A stretch of 34,839 nucleotides of DNA. Origin: an uncultured Mycoplasmatota bacterium (GTDB taxonomy: Bacteria; Bacillota_I; Bacilli_A; RF39; UBA660). Positions 22,555-31,384 of this stretch are shown here, one piece after another. The position numbers and the translations under genes were made by a program. Within the stretch, counting starts at the first letter, position 1, and each line of letters opens with the position of its first letter. Below the pieces are notes generated by a model. It did no database searches and was not told where the DNA came from. It was given only the letters and a program-made list of their open reading frames with translations. The stretch spans positions 1 to 34,839 of the forward strand of contig CANPJT010000008.1 of the NCBI GenBank assembly GCA_947574255.1, in the 5' to 3' direction.

Positions 22555-24723
22555 TCATATCACATTTTTTAAGAGTATTTCAATATCTAATTCACTATTG
22601 TATTTATTAATTAAATTCTTTAAATTACGTAAGCCATACTTATCACATTCTGCTTCTTCTAAAACGCTTTCAACAGATATCTTTTTATTTTTTAAATTAT
22701 TTGATACATAATTTTTTAATAAATCACTATCTAAACTTTTATAAAAAATTATATCATTAAAACGCCCCAAAAATTCTTTACTAAATACTTCAGTTAAATT
22801 ATCACAATCATGACTAATAAATCCAACATTTTTCTTATTTATTACATTACTAGTCATAAAAATCATTGTATTGGTAAAATCAATTTTTTCTCCCATAGCA
22901 TTAGTTACAAATCCCTCATCTAAAATTTGTAAAAATAAATTAAGAACACGCGGATGAGCTTTTTCTAATTCATCTACTAGAATAATAGAATAAGGATTAT
23001 CAATAATCTTTCTAAAAATATAAGCATCATTATATCCAATATATCCAGCACTTACTCCTATCAGCTTATTTACTGACGTATCTAAATTAAATTCACTCAT
23101 ATCAAGACGAATTAAATTTCCATTAAAAATACTATCTGCAATAACTTTAACACTTTCTGTTTTACCAACTCCGCTAGGACCAAGCAATAACAATGATAAA
23201 GGTTTTCCATCTTTATTCAATTTAATCCATACATTTTTCAAAATTAAATCAATCGCTTTATCTTGTCCAAAAATTTTTGTCTTCAAATTATTTTTTAACG
23301 TAGTAAACATTTTTTCTTTATTCTTTAATAGTGGAATTTTAGTCTTTTTTTCAACTATTGTCAAAATATCTTCATATGAAATTGTACTTTGATTCTTATT
23401 TTTCAAACCTTTAAGTTTCTTCAATAACCTATTTTCTTCCTTTTTACACAAAGAAGCATTCTCATAATCATCATTATAAATATAATTATCTTTCTTATGT
23501 TTTATTTCTTTGATCTTGTTATTCAAATCATATATATTTTGCAAAGATACACCATTAATCTTTTTACTAGCACATACCATATCTAACAATTCAATTGATT
23601 TATCAGGATTACTTTTTTGTTTAATATATTGATTTGTTAATCTTACTATATCGGTAATATTTTGTTCACTAATTTGTATATCATGATGCGTTTCATAATC
23701 TTTCTTTATTCCTAACAAAATATCTTTAGTTTTATTTAAATCTGGTTCTTCAATTTGAATAGTAAAAAATCTTCTTTCTAAAGCTTTATCTTTAAAGATC
23801 GATTGATAATATTCATCAACAGTTGTTGCACCAATGCATTTAATATCTCCACGAGCCAAATATGGTTTTAAAATATCACTAGCATTTATAGCCCCCTCTG
23901 CTCCGCCAGCATTAATCATTGTATGTATTTCATCAATAAATAAAATGATATTTTTATTTTCTATAACTTCTTTAATTATTTTAGTTAATCGTTCTTCAAA
24001 TTCTCCTCGGTATTTAGTTCCAGAAATTAAAGATCCCATTTCTAACATTACAATTGTTTTATCTAAAAGTTCACTAGGAACTATTCCTTTATTAATTCTT
24101 CTTGCTAATTCTTCAACTATTGAAGTTTTTCCAACACCAGCTTTTCCAATCAACAAAGGATTACTTTTCTTCTTTCTTAATAACGTTTCTATTAACAAAT
24201 CAAGTTCTTCTTCTCTTCCTATTACCCTTTCTTCATTATTAACCGCTTTATTAAGATTATTCCCTATTTCATATATTTCTAACTTTTGATCGCGATTACG
24301 AACTAAGCTTGTTTTAAATTCATCATATAAATTATCTAAATCTACTCCCATTCCTAACATGATTCGAATAGCTATTCCTTCTCCCTCTTCAAGCAAAGCT
24401 AAAAATAAATGATTTACTGTAACCTGACCAGAATTATTATCCATCGCATCATTTGTCGCATTTTCAATAATTCTTTTTAAAAGTGGTGTATATAAAATAA
24501 AATTATTATCTTTTTTTGACATACCAACCACTTTTATCAACTCATCTTTAAATTTTTGAAATGTTAAATTATATGTCCTCAAAATATCACTAACTTTATT
24601 ATCTTCATCCAATATTGCTAGTAATAAATGTTCACTCCCAACATAAGGATGTTTCAAATTTTCTTTAAACACCTCTGCTTTTCTAAATAACGCTGCTATC
24701 TCTATTCCATAATTTTCAAACAT
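22555..24723 (-). CDS. ClpC-like AAA+ unfoldase in the type VII locus
   Basis: 722-aa hexameric unfoldase. It has a double Clp_N repeat (1-145), AAA1 with Walker A GKAGVGKT (193-200) and Walker B LFIDEIH (261-267), a UVR-like middle helix (about 405-440, as in ClpC), and AAA2 with GPSGVGKT (515-522) and ILVDELEKAH (581-590). A VGF tripeptide at 633-635 falls where ClpC docks on ClpP. It would unfold proteins and feed ClpP. It is shorter than the usual ~810-aa ClpC. It may be the cell's general ClpC or a paralogue serving the secretion system. AGGAGG precedes the ATG, and terminators on both sides make it a single-gene unit. Confidence 0.88.
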   Translation of the reverse strand: MFENYGIEIAALFRKAEVFKENLKHPYVGSEHLLLAILDEDNKVSDILRTYNLTFQKFKDELIKVVGMSKKDNNFILYTPLLKRIIENATNDAMDNNSGQVTVNHLFLALLEEGEGIAIRIMLGMGVDLDNLYDEFKTSLVRNRDQKLEIYEIGNNLNKAVNNEERVIGREEELDLLIETLLRKKKSNPLLIGKAGVGKTSIVEELARRINKGIVPSELLDKTIVMLEMGSLISGTKYRGEFEERLTKIIKEVIENKNIILFIDEIHTMINAGGAEGAINASDILKPYLARGDIKCIGATTVDEYYQSIFKDKALERRFFTIQIEEPDLNKTKDILLGIKKDYETHHDIQISEQNITDIVRLTNQYIKQKSNPDKSIELLDMVCASKKINGVSLQNIYDLNNKIKEIKHKKDNYIYNDDYENASLCKKEENRLLKKLKGLKNKNQSTISYEDILTIVEKKTKIPLLKNKEKMFTTLKNNLKTKIFGQDKAIDLILKNVWIKLNKDGKPLSLLLLGPSGVGKTESVKVIADSIFNGNLIRLDMSEFNLDTSVNKLIGVSAGYIGYNDAYIFRKIIDNPYSIILVDELEKAHPRVLNLFLQILDEGFVTNAMGEKIDFTNTMIFMTSNVINKKNVGFISHDCDNLTEVFSKEFLGRFNDIIFYKSLDSDLLKNYVSNNLKNKKISVESVLEEAECDKYGLRNLKNLINKYNSELDIEILLKNVI

Positions 24724-24782
24724 ACAATCCTCCTAATAAATTCTATGTTTATAATGTTAAAAATATTAAAATTTTATTCAAC

Positions 24783-24812
24783 AAAAAAGATGAAAATATT
24801 TTACTTTTCATC
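24783..24812 (-). terminator. Intrinsic terminator of the essC-esaB unit
   Basis: GATGAAAA and TTTTCATC form an 8-bp stem (24789-24812), followed on the minus strand by six Ts. It overlaps the stop codon of the EsaB-like gene. Confidence 0.8.
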
Positions 24813-25071
24813 ATTTAGTCAAAATAACTAATCTTGTCCCATTTCTTATATCAGTATTAAACAAAAGTATATTAGCATCATATAACTCTAAAGTATCGAC
24901 ATTATAAAGTTTACTACTTGTAGTAATTGGAAAATCACCATTAGTAAGTTCATTTATAGCTTTATTTAAAAGACTAGCTATAGTTCCCATTTTTTTATTT
25001 ATTGGTAAAAATACGTTAAATGTTTGATTTATTTCTGGAACAATTATTTTAATATTAACTTTATCATTCAT
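24811..25071 (-). CDS. esaB: EsaB/YukD-type ubiquitin-like protein
   Basis: 86-aa beta-grasp protein. IKIIVPEINQTFNVFLPINKKMGTI, a central helix (SLLNKAINELT) and the closing LELYDANILLFNTDIRNGTRLVILT match the EsaB/YukD family, cytoplasmic partners of EssC in Bacillota type VII secretion. It starts 20 nt after the essC stop codon and is followed at once by a terminator, so essC and esaB form one unit. The ribosome binding site is weak, suggesting translational coupling to essC. Confidence 0.88.
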   Translation of the reverse strand: MNDKVNIKIIVPEINQTFNVFLPINKKMGTIASLLNKAINELTNGDFPITTSSKLYNVDTLELYDANILLFNTDIRNGTRLVILTK

Positions 25072-25091
25072 TTTATCAACGCTTTCTAAGA

Positions 25092-28000
25092 CTACATATA
25101 TTTAACATATTCTAGTTTGCCATTTTTTACAAGCGTTACATTACTATTTCCTAAAGAAATATTACTATAACGATTGATTATTTCAAACAAATCTTGAGAA
25201 TCAAAATTTTTGCCTAACCAAATACCATTATTTCTTTTAAATAATGTATCAAGGCTTCCATCCACTATTGAACTAATCTCACTCTCTTTATCATATAAAA
25301 TATAACGAAAATTATTAATTGGCTTAGAATTAGAGATTAAATCATCAATAGTCACAACATCTGAATTTTCTTCTTTTCGAGACATCAAATGTTCTTGCAA
25401 TTTTTTATATCCAATAAATATAATAACAAAATTATTATTTGATCCTTCACTAATATATTTATTAACATTAGTATTAATTATATTTAATACTGATTGAAAA
25501 TTAGAATCATAATATTTAGCATCTCCAAAGCCATCATATTTAAGATTTTTAAACGCATTTATTACAATAACCTTAGTATTTGCTACACTTGTAAATATTT
25601 TAACTAATTTTGGAAAGAAATACTTTGCTGATATATTATTCTCCCCTGTAATAACATTTAATAAATTATTAAAATTAAATGTATTAATTTGAGCTGTTTG
25701 TATATTAATACCTATCGGAATATTTTCTAAATCAGTTATGTAAGGCTGTAATAACTTATAAGTAACCTCATTAGGTACTACTGGAACTCTTTTAGCTTTT
25801 TTCTTTAAATACAAACATAATTGTTCTATAGTATAACTTAAATTTTGCTCATAAACTTCGTCATCAAAAATAAGTGGTACTTGAAATTCTAATTCATCAA
25901 ATAACTCAATTAAACCACGTCCAGAATTTTTTTTAGGCATTGGAGGATTATCAAAAAATATTCTATAATCACTTGTATCTACCATATTAAGCATAATTTT
26001 TTTTGGAAAATTATTTTCAACATTATACCCCAAAGCATTAGTCAATGTTGATGTAACAATCAAATAAATACCAACTTTCGAACAATTTCTTGTGAATGGT
26101 CCAAAATCCTCATCTACAAGATCTTCAAAATTTTCTTTAAATATTTCAAATTGATTAATAATTAATACAATATTGGGAAAAATTGAATATCCCTTTTCAA
26201 CATCTTTAGCAAAATCTCCCCCATATTCACTATAATACTTAAATCTTTTATCTCTTTCATTCTGTAACATATAAAATAAAAATTTAATTTTTTCAGTATC
26301 CCCCGAAGTCAAAACCTCTCCAACTTGAGGAGCTTTCTTAAATATTTTTAATTTTTCAGAACCCATATCAATAATATAAATATTAACTTCATCAACACTA
26401 TGATTAATAATTATTGAATAAATAATTGTTGATAACAAAGTATTTTTTCCACTTCCATTAGCTCCCACAACAAAAGCATTTCCACAACTTACAAAAGGTA
26501 AATCAACATATCCTTGATGTTGATTAGAAGGATCATCATATTCTCCAATAATTGGATTAATATAAAATGGTTTAGATTTTAACTGATATTTTTTTATTAT
26601 ATCATTGTAAAAAATAGTTTCTGGAATATTTTCCAACCATAATGAAGAAAAATTAATATTTTCATTTTTGGCAACATCATAAAGACGTTTAACAACATTA
26701 GTTAATTGATCTCCTCTATCATCATTTTTCTCTTCTTTTTTAATTTCTTCATTTACAACCTTTAAAATTTCACCACTATTAGTTAAAAATAAAATACTAT
26801 CATCTAATTTTATCTGTATATTATCAGAAGGTATATATTTCGCACCAGCCCAACCAGACTGCCCAAGTTCAAACATTTCATCATTACCAACTTGTAAATA
26901 AAACCTACCAGCCTCTTTAATAAAAGCGGCATCATTACGTTTTAATAACTCGTTGCTATCTTCTGGAGATTGAACTTTTAAACAAACTCTAAAACGAGTA
27001 TTGCTCCATATTTGATCATCAACAACACCACTTGGTTTTTGAGTAGCTAAAATTAAATGCACTCCTAAACCACGTCCGATTCTAGCCGCTGAAACTAACT
27101 CATCCATAAAATCTGGCTGCTGCATTTTCAACTCAGCAAACTCATCACATATAATAAATAAATGTGACATTGATTCACTAACTTTACCTTCCCGATACAA
27201 TCTTTGATACTTATAAATATCAATAGTACTTTCATTATTTTGTTCACGAGCTTTATTAAAAACTCTCTGTCTTCTTTGTAATTCACTTTTTATAGAAACT
27301 AAAGTTCTATTCATTTCACTAAAATCTAAATTAGTAATTGTTCCAACTAAATGCGGAATTTTAATACCAGTCTCTCTATTTTCAAAAGCCCCTGCAAGTC
27401 CCCCACCTTTATAATCAATTAAAACAAATTGCACTTCATATGGATGATAATTAATAGCCATTGATAAAATAAAAGTAATTATAAACTCTGATTTACCACT
27501 ACCAGTCATACCTGCAATTAATCCATGAGGTCCATGATACTTTTCATGCAAATCTAATTCTATTAATTTATTATTTTCTTTCATTCCAATGGGAGCTTTT
27601 AAACTAATCGTCGGATTATTAGAAGCCCATCTGGACAAAATATTTAATTGATCCACTCTTCCTGCATAAAACATATCTAAAAAATTTAAACTACTTGGAA
27701 TATCATTGTTAGCATTTTTAATATTAACAGGAATATTAGAAATAATCTTAGCATATTTTTCAATATCCAAATTAGGAAGATAACTCATATTAAAAGATAC
27801 CTGTGCATTATTAGAAATATTTCTTTCAATAATTACTCCATTAGTATCAACAATTTGTACCAAAGTATTAAATTTACTAGGTAAATTTTTTATCGAACTT
27901 TCAAATATTAAAATAGAAAAACCTATATTTTCATTACTATCTAAAATCTTCTCAATTACCGATAATTCTCTAGCTAATTTAAAATCATCTGTTACAATAA

Positions 28001-29657
28001 GATAATACTCTGAAAAATTCATATACTTTTTTTGTTTTGAATTATTTGTTGTAAAATTTATTCTATTTTCATACTCTCGTTCTAAATACAATGACAATTG
28101 CATAATTTCATCTTCATTAGTTGCAAAAAATCTTCTTTCATAATCTCTATCCCAGCTATGTGAAGTATATTTCATAAAATCCCATTTTTTTTCATTATAG
28201 TCATTTGTAATCGTCACAATTTTCAAATCGTTTCCACTATAAAAATAAAGTAATTGAAGCATTATTGACTTAATATAGTCATCTGCATAATCAGAATCTA
28301 TTACAATAGGCGCAATAATATTATCAGCTATTGAAAATGTAATAGGTACATCTTTAAGTTTATTATTTCGATTAGCTATTTCTAACACTAATTCTTTTAA
28401 ATTATCATCTTCAAGAGCAAAGCGTTTCTGAGAAGCAACAATATTTAGCTTGGCTGGTAAATTCCCAACCCCAAAAGTAATAGATAAAAAATCATTATCA
28501 AAAATCTCTCTATTCCATATATCTTTGCAATTATTATTTATATTTTCAATAATCTTATCTAGAGATAAATTATTTACTTTTAAAACATTTTCTTGCTTTA
28601 ATATACATTGTTCTATCAATTCTTGACGTTGATTAAGATACTCTTTATATTTTGTTTGTCTCAATTTTTCCTTCTTTTTCAAATTCCCTTTTTCCCATTT
28701 ATCCATTAACATCGGTATAAATAAACTTACGACAAGCATAAGACCAAATACTATTATTTCTATTATTAAGGTAAATAAATCTCCTTGCCCTTTTGAATAA
28801 GAACGCAAACTATTTATCAAAGAAACTGAAGATGTTAAAGACATTATAGCAGAAGTACCAAAAGTAAAAATTACTGGGGTTTTTTGAATACTTTCTTTAG
28901 ATGGAGGTTCATCAAAAACTATTTCTTCTTCCTCTAATTCACTTTTTAATCTAGGCGTATGAACAAATAATTGATTTTCATTAAATAGCTTAACATTTTT
29001 TTCTACATCACTCACTGGTAAAATCTTAGTTGATATCATATTATTAGACATATTAATTTTTGTTAAACCAGAAATTTGAATAGAATTAGCAAAATCATTA
29101 ACTAAAATAAAATTTTTCATATATACAATTTGTATACCACTTACAAATACAATATCTCCAACACTTAATTTATCATTTTTATAAACCTGCGAATTCAAAT
29201 ATGAAGAATTCTTCTTCATATTCACTTTCTCTACAAAAAAATCATACCCATCTCTTTTTAAAGATACTGCTAAATTAATTAAATTTGGACTATAAATTTG
29301 ACATTCTCTCGAACTACCAATATCGATTTTATCAATTCCTTGAATAGAATAAGAAATATAATCAATAAAATTTGGAATTACATAAATACTTAAATATGTT
29401 GACATATCAGCAAATTTTAACTCTAAAAATAAATTTTCCTTTAAAGAAACAATATTACATCCAATTCCATTTTGTTTTATATTTAATTTATCATCAGATA
29501 TAATGTTCCAATAATTATCATTAGATTTCAAAGTTAAAACTTCATTATACTCAATACCATCAATAACGAACTGTAAATTTATCATATAAAAATTTTCTAT
29601 TTTTTGTGGTAAATGATAATATTTTATCTTTCTATCATCACAAACTAGCAATCTCAT
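25092..29657 (-). CDS. essC: Type VII secretion ATPase EssC
   Basis: 1521-aa membrane motor of type VIIb secretion. It starts with the typical MRLLVC, two FHA-like beta domains (1-235), and two membrane spans (about 261-283 and 294-317). A long cytoplasmic linker leads to three FtsK/SpoIIIE ATPase modules. D1 is intact: Walker A GMTGSGKS (716-723), Walker B LFIICDEFAE with D838-E839, and the ATQKP sensor. D2 has GANGSGKN (1065-1072) and a Walker B changed to IINQFE (Asn in place of Asp). D3 has lost its Walker A (ITGENNISAK, 1336-1345). AAAGGG lies 8 nt before the ATG. It is the energising core of the locus and probably recognises the WXG-like substrate encoded upstream. Confidence 0.95.
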   Translation of the reverse strand: MRLLVCDDRKIKYYHLPQKIENFYMINLQFVIDGIEYNEVLTLKSNDNYWNIISDDKLNIKQNGIGCNIVSLKENLFLELKFADMSTYLSIYVIPNFIDYISYSIQGIDKIDIGSSRECQIYSPNLINLAVSLKRDGYDFFVEKVNMKKNSSYLNSQVYKNDKLSVGDIVFVSGIQIVYMKNFILVNDFANSIQISGLTKINMSNNMISTKILPVSDVEKNVKLFNENQLFVHTPRLKSELEEEEIVFDEPPSKESIQKTPVIFTFGTSAIMSLTSSVSLINSLRSYSKGQGDLFTLIIEIIVFGLMLVVSLFIPMLMDKWEKGNLKKKEKLRQTKYKEYLNQRQELIEQCILKQENVLKVNNLSLDKIIENINNNCKDIWNREIFDNDFLSITFGVGNLPAKLNIVASQKRFALEDDNLKELVLEIANRNNKLKDVPITFSIADNIIAPIVIDSDYADDYIKSIMLQLLYFYSGNDLKIVTITNDYNEKKWDFMKYTSHSWDRDYERRFFATNEDEIMQLSLYLEREYENRINFTTNNSKQKKYMNFSEYYLIVTDDFKLARELSVIEKILDSNENIGFSILIFESSIKNLPSKFNTLVQIVDTNGVIIERNISNNAQVSFNMSYLPNLDIEKYAKIISNIPVNIKNANNDIPSSLNFLDMFYAGRVDQLNILSRWASNNPTISLKAPIGMKENNKLIELDLHEKYHGPHGLIAGMTGSGKSEFIITFILSMAINYHPYEVQFVLIDYKGGGLAGAFENRETGIKIPHLVGTITNLDFSEMNRTLVSIKSELQRRQRVFNKAREQNNESTIDIYKYQRLYREGKVSESMSHLFIICDEFAELKMQQPDFMDELVSAARIGRGLGVHLILATQKPSGVVDDQIWSNTRFRVCLKVQSPEDSNELLKRNDAAFIKEAGRFYLQVGNDEMFELGQSGWAGAKYIPSDNIQIKLDDSILFLTNSGEILKVVNEEIKKEEKNDDRGDQLTNVVKRLYDVAKNENINFSSLWLENIPETIFYNDIIKKYQLKSKPFYINPIIGEYDDPSNQHQGYVDLPFVSCGNAFVVGANGSGKNTLLSTIIYSIIINHSVDEVNIYIIDMGSEKLKIFKKAPQVGEVLTSGDTEKIKFLFYMLQNERDKRFKYYSEYGGDFAKDVEKGYSIFPNIVLIINQFEIFKENFEDLVDEDFGPFTRNCSKVGIYLIVTSTLTNALGYNVENNFPKKIMLNMVDTSDYRIFFDNPPMPKKNSGRGLIELFDELEFQVPLIFDDEVYEQNLSYTIEQLCLYLKKKAKRVPVVPNEVTYKLLQPYITDLENIPIGINIQTAQINTFNFNNLLNVITGENNISAKYFFPKLVKIFTSVANTKVIVINAFKNLKYDGFGDAKYYDSNFQSVLNIINTNVNKYISEGSNNNFVIIFIGYKKLQEHLMSRKEENSDVVTIDDLISNSKPINNFRYILYDKESEISSIVDGSLDTLFKRNNGIWLGKNFDSQDLFEIINRYSNISLGNSNVTLVKNGKLEYVKYM

Positions 29658-29740
29658 CCTATTAACCCTTTCTTATTCTGTACAATATTACATTATAAAA
29701 ACATTATACATTCTTTATAAAAAAATAACAACAGAAATAG
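29658..29740 (-). promoter_or_regulatory. Upstream region of essC
   Basis: This 83-bp AT-rich stretch separates the essC start from the divergent plus-strand promoter at 29741-29769. It must contain the essC promoter, since no co-directional gene is close upstream, but no single hexamer pair stands out. Confidence 0.35.
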
Positions 29741-29769
29741 TTGACAGTTTATTCTTTATATGTTAGCAT
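29741..29769 (+). promoter_or_regulatory. Strong plus-strand promoter with no ORF downstream
   Basis: A consensus TTGACA (29741-29746), exactly 17 nt, then TAGCAT (29764-29769) preceded by TG in extended -10 position. Transcription would begin near 29776. It points away from essC into 400 bp of non-coding DNA, against all genes of the locus. Confidence 0.65.
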
Positions 29770-29775
29770 AAAATT

Positions 29776-30189
29776 GTACTAGAGAATAATAAATGAATTA
29801 TGTTAATTACTTTTAACGATTTGCTTCATTTGATTTATTCCTAGACAATTCCAATAAACTTAAAAGTTTATTGGAAAATCCAGTAAAATGCTTTTATTAA
29901 GGCAATATTAAATAAAATATAAAAAAGATTGCGAATCGGCTTAATTAATCATAGCCATGTGTACACAATTTAGAGAAAAAGAATAAAAGCATTGAATGTG
30001 AGAGATGGACTCATATAACATTTAGAAAATCAATTATAAATGTTTATTGAAAAAAACTCGTAGTATAATGAATTATAGCTAAATTCACTATGCTTTAGAA
30101 AAAACAGTTATACCTTTTAATATGATTCACAAAGTTATATAAAAGTATATATTTTTTAGTAGAGACTTGATTATATCTCTGCTTTTTTT
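29776..30189 (+). ncRNA. Candidate structured non-coding RNA, about 414 nt
   Basis: Plus-strand segment between a strong promoter and a plus-directed terminator, with no usable ORF. Predicted helices in order: a broken long hairpin closed by CTAG/CTAG (29779-29844) enclosing GTTAA/TTAAC; a perfect 13-bp hairpin TTCCAATAAACTT/AAGTTTATTGGAA (about 29850-29877); a 12-bp long-range helix AATGCTTTTATT (29887-29898) with AATAAAAGCATT (29982-29993) enclosing GATT-GCG-AATC and GGCT...AGCC; ACATTTA/TAAATGT (about 30019-30044); a GAATT/AATTC hairpin near 30070-30094; and the terminator. It matches no RNA I know: it lacks the RNase P and tmRNA signatures. It converges on the acidic-protein gene and lies divergent to essC. 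Confidence 0.5.
30159..30189 (+). terminator. Plus-strand intrinsic terminator with no gene upstream
   Basis: GTAGAGA and TCTCTGC form a 7-bp stem with one G-T pair and a 10-nt loop, followed by seven Ts on the plus strand. The other side has no T-run in the minus direction, so it works only for plus-strand transcription. Confidence 0.7.
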
Positions 30190-30210
30190 ATTTAACAACA
30201 TAAATATATT

Positions 30211-30480
30211 TTAAAAAAAATCATTCAAATCTGATGATATTTTTTCAATATCATCATTATTTTCAACATCTAAAATATCTTCATCTATAAAACTATCATC
30301 GATTTCTTCTTCTCTTTCTATATCCTGTAATTTAAAATCTAATACACTAATATTATTATCATTAAAAAATTTAAATGTTTCAATAAGTTCTACAGGTACT
30401 TTATCATTAATTATAAATTTACCATCAGATCCAATATATTTTAAATATTCTTTCTTAGCATTTTCACTTAACTCTCTCAT
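30211..30480 (-). CDS. Small acidic protein of the type VII locus
   Basis: 89-aa protein whose last 40 residues are very acidic (EREEEIDDSFIDEDILDVENNDDIEK), with a helical N-terminus (MRELSENAKKEYLKYIG). Its size, charge and place between the WXG-like substrate and essC would fit a secretion chaperone or accessory factor, but no family is recognised. The frame is open to 30519, but that start would lie inside the terminator hairpin at 30514-30527; the ATG at 30480 follows AAGGAAGG. It is convergent with the candidate RNA. Confidence 0.7.
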   Translation of the reverse strand: MRELSENAKKEYLKYIGSDGKFIINDKVPVELIETFKFFNDNNISVLDFKLQDIEREEEIDDSFIDEDILDVENNDDIEKISSDLNDFF

Positions 30481-30504
30481 ATATTTTCCTTCCTTATTTC
30501 CTAA

Positions 30505-30527
30505 AATTAAAAAAGCCAAAAATGGCT
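30505..30527 (-). terminator. Intrinsic terminator of the WXG-like gene
   Basis: AGCCA-AAAA-TGGCT (30514-30527), followed on the minus strand by six Ts, 12 nt after the stop at 30539. A short stem, so some read-through into the acidic-protein gene is likely. Confidence 0.7.
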
Positions 30528-30538
30528 ATTTACTTTTA

Positions 30539-31249
30539 TTAAGCTCCAGCTGAATCACTTGATTTTGATATATTCTCAACCCTTTTTTCTAAATCATAAA
30601 TTTTTGCTTCCCATATACCATATCTAAAACGCTCAGTTAAGTTTTTCCTTCTTTTTGCACAGTAACTAGCTTGATTTTTACAACGTGTTGCCGCTGAATT
30701 CAAATTTTTATCCCATCCTGAACCAGCAAAACACTTTTTAGCATCAGTAAGATGTCCAGACAAAGCTTTAAAATATTTTTCAATATTAGTATAATTTAAA
30801 TCAATTTTAGCTTTATAATCAGCAGCAGAAGGATTAACAATAGCTGCATTAACATCAACACTAGCAGGAACTTTTAATATAGAACAATTAAGCTTAACAT
30901 TTGAACCATCTTTTGATTTTAATCCCGCCCATATTTTTGGATAAAGCCTAGTCAATACATTACTTAAAGCACTAACCTGATTATAAGCATAAGCATAATC
31001 TGCCAAATTATTATTATTATTTTTAACTGCTATTTCAAAAAAAGCATAAGCTTCCTCTCCGCTCCATAAAGCAAGACCATCTTGACCAATCATCATTTTT
31101 TCTAAATTTTCTTTTAATTGACTAAATTCTCTAAAAAGAAACTTTAAATTAGAATCAGCTTTTGTTACAATACCAGCTAATTTTTGTGGATTTTTTACAC
31201 CACTACTTTCCTTTTTATTTGCCCCATTAGAAACTAGAATATTAGACAT
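30539..31249 (-). CDS. Tandem WXG100-like candidate secretion substrate
   Basis: 236-aa, all-helical, with no signal peptide. Two helical hairpins appear in one chain: the first has its turn at W62-S63-G64 (LWSGEEAYAFF), the second at G178-W179 (GSGWDKNLNSA). They are joined by a less ordered segment with Pro and Val (about 110-145). Near the C-terminus Y210-G-I-W-E214 fits the YxxxD/E export signal of type VII substrates. WXG100 proteins are normally ~100 aa and pair as dimers; here two halves seem fused into a self-pairing unit. AAAGGAGAG precedes the ATG. It is probably secreted by EssC, or is a structural part of the export channel. Confidence 0.75.
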   Translation of the reverse strand: MSNILVSNGANKKESSGVKNPQKLAGIVTKADSNLKFLFREFSQLKENLEKMMIGQDGLALWSGEEAYAFFEIAVKNNNNNLADYAYAYNQVSALSNVLTRLYPKIWAGLKSKDGSNVKLNCSILKVPASVDVNAAIVNPSAADYKAKIDLNYTNIEKYFKALSGHLTDAKKCFAGSGWDKNLNSAATRCKNQASYCAKRRKNLTERFRYGIWEAKIYDLEKRVENISKSSDSAGA

Positions 31250-31277
31250 TTATAACGCTCTCCTTTCCCTATTATGT

Positions 31278-31306
31278 ATATAATATTATCATATTATTTT
31301 TAACAA
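31278..31306 (-). promoter_or_regulatory. Probable promoter of the WXG-like gene
   Basis: On the minus strand TTGTTA (31306-31301), 17 nt, TTATAT (31283-31278); an alternative TATTAT sits 2 nt closer. It lies 29 nt before the start codon. Confidence 0.45.
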
Positions 31307-31342
31307 TTCAATATAATTAATAACTTGAAACTAAAACTTTAC

Positions 31343-31373
31343 TAAAAGTATTATTTAATAAATTGATAATACT
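31343..31373 (-). terminator. Probable terminator of the HerA-like gene
   Basis: AGTATTAT and ATAATACT form an 8-bp stem (31347-31373), followed on the minus strand by only four Ts, 11 nt after the stop codon. It may be leaky. Confidence 0.55.
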
Positions 31374-31384
31374 AAGTCTTAAAT

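Noticed and set aside
23834-24289. Plus-strand open frame inside the Clp-like gene
   Set aside because: It is the antisense shadow of a well-conserved AAA+ coding region and has no ribosome binding site.
29850-29877. Perfect 13-bp inverted repeat as a transposon end or stand-alone terminator
   Set aside because: There is no partner copy, target duplication or T-run after it; it fits better as one helix of the candidate RNA.
29776-30189. RNase P RNA, 6S RNA or group II intron as identity of the candidate RNA
   Set aside because: The length would fit RNase P, and GGAAAATCC is faintly like its GAGGAAAGTCC core, but the ACAGAA and other conserved blocks are missing. 6S RNA is about 200 nt, and no domain V-like hairpin or reverse transcriptase is present.
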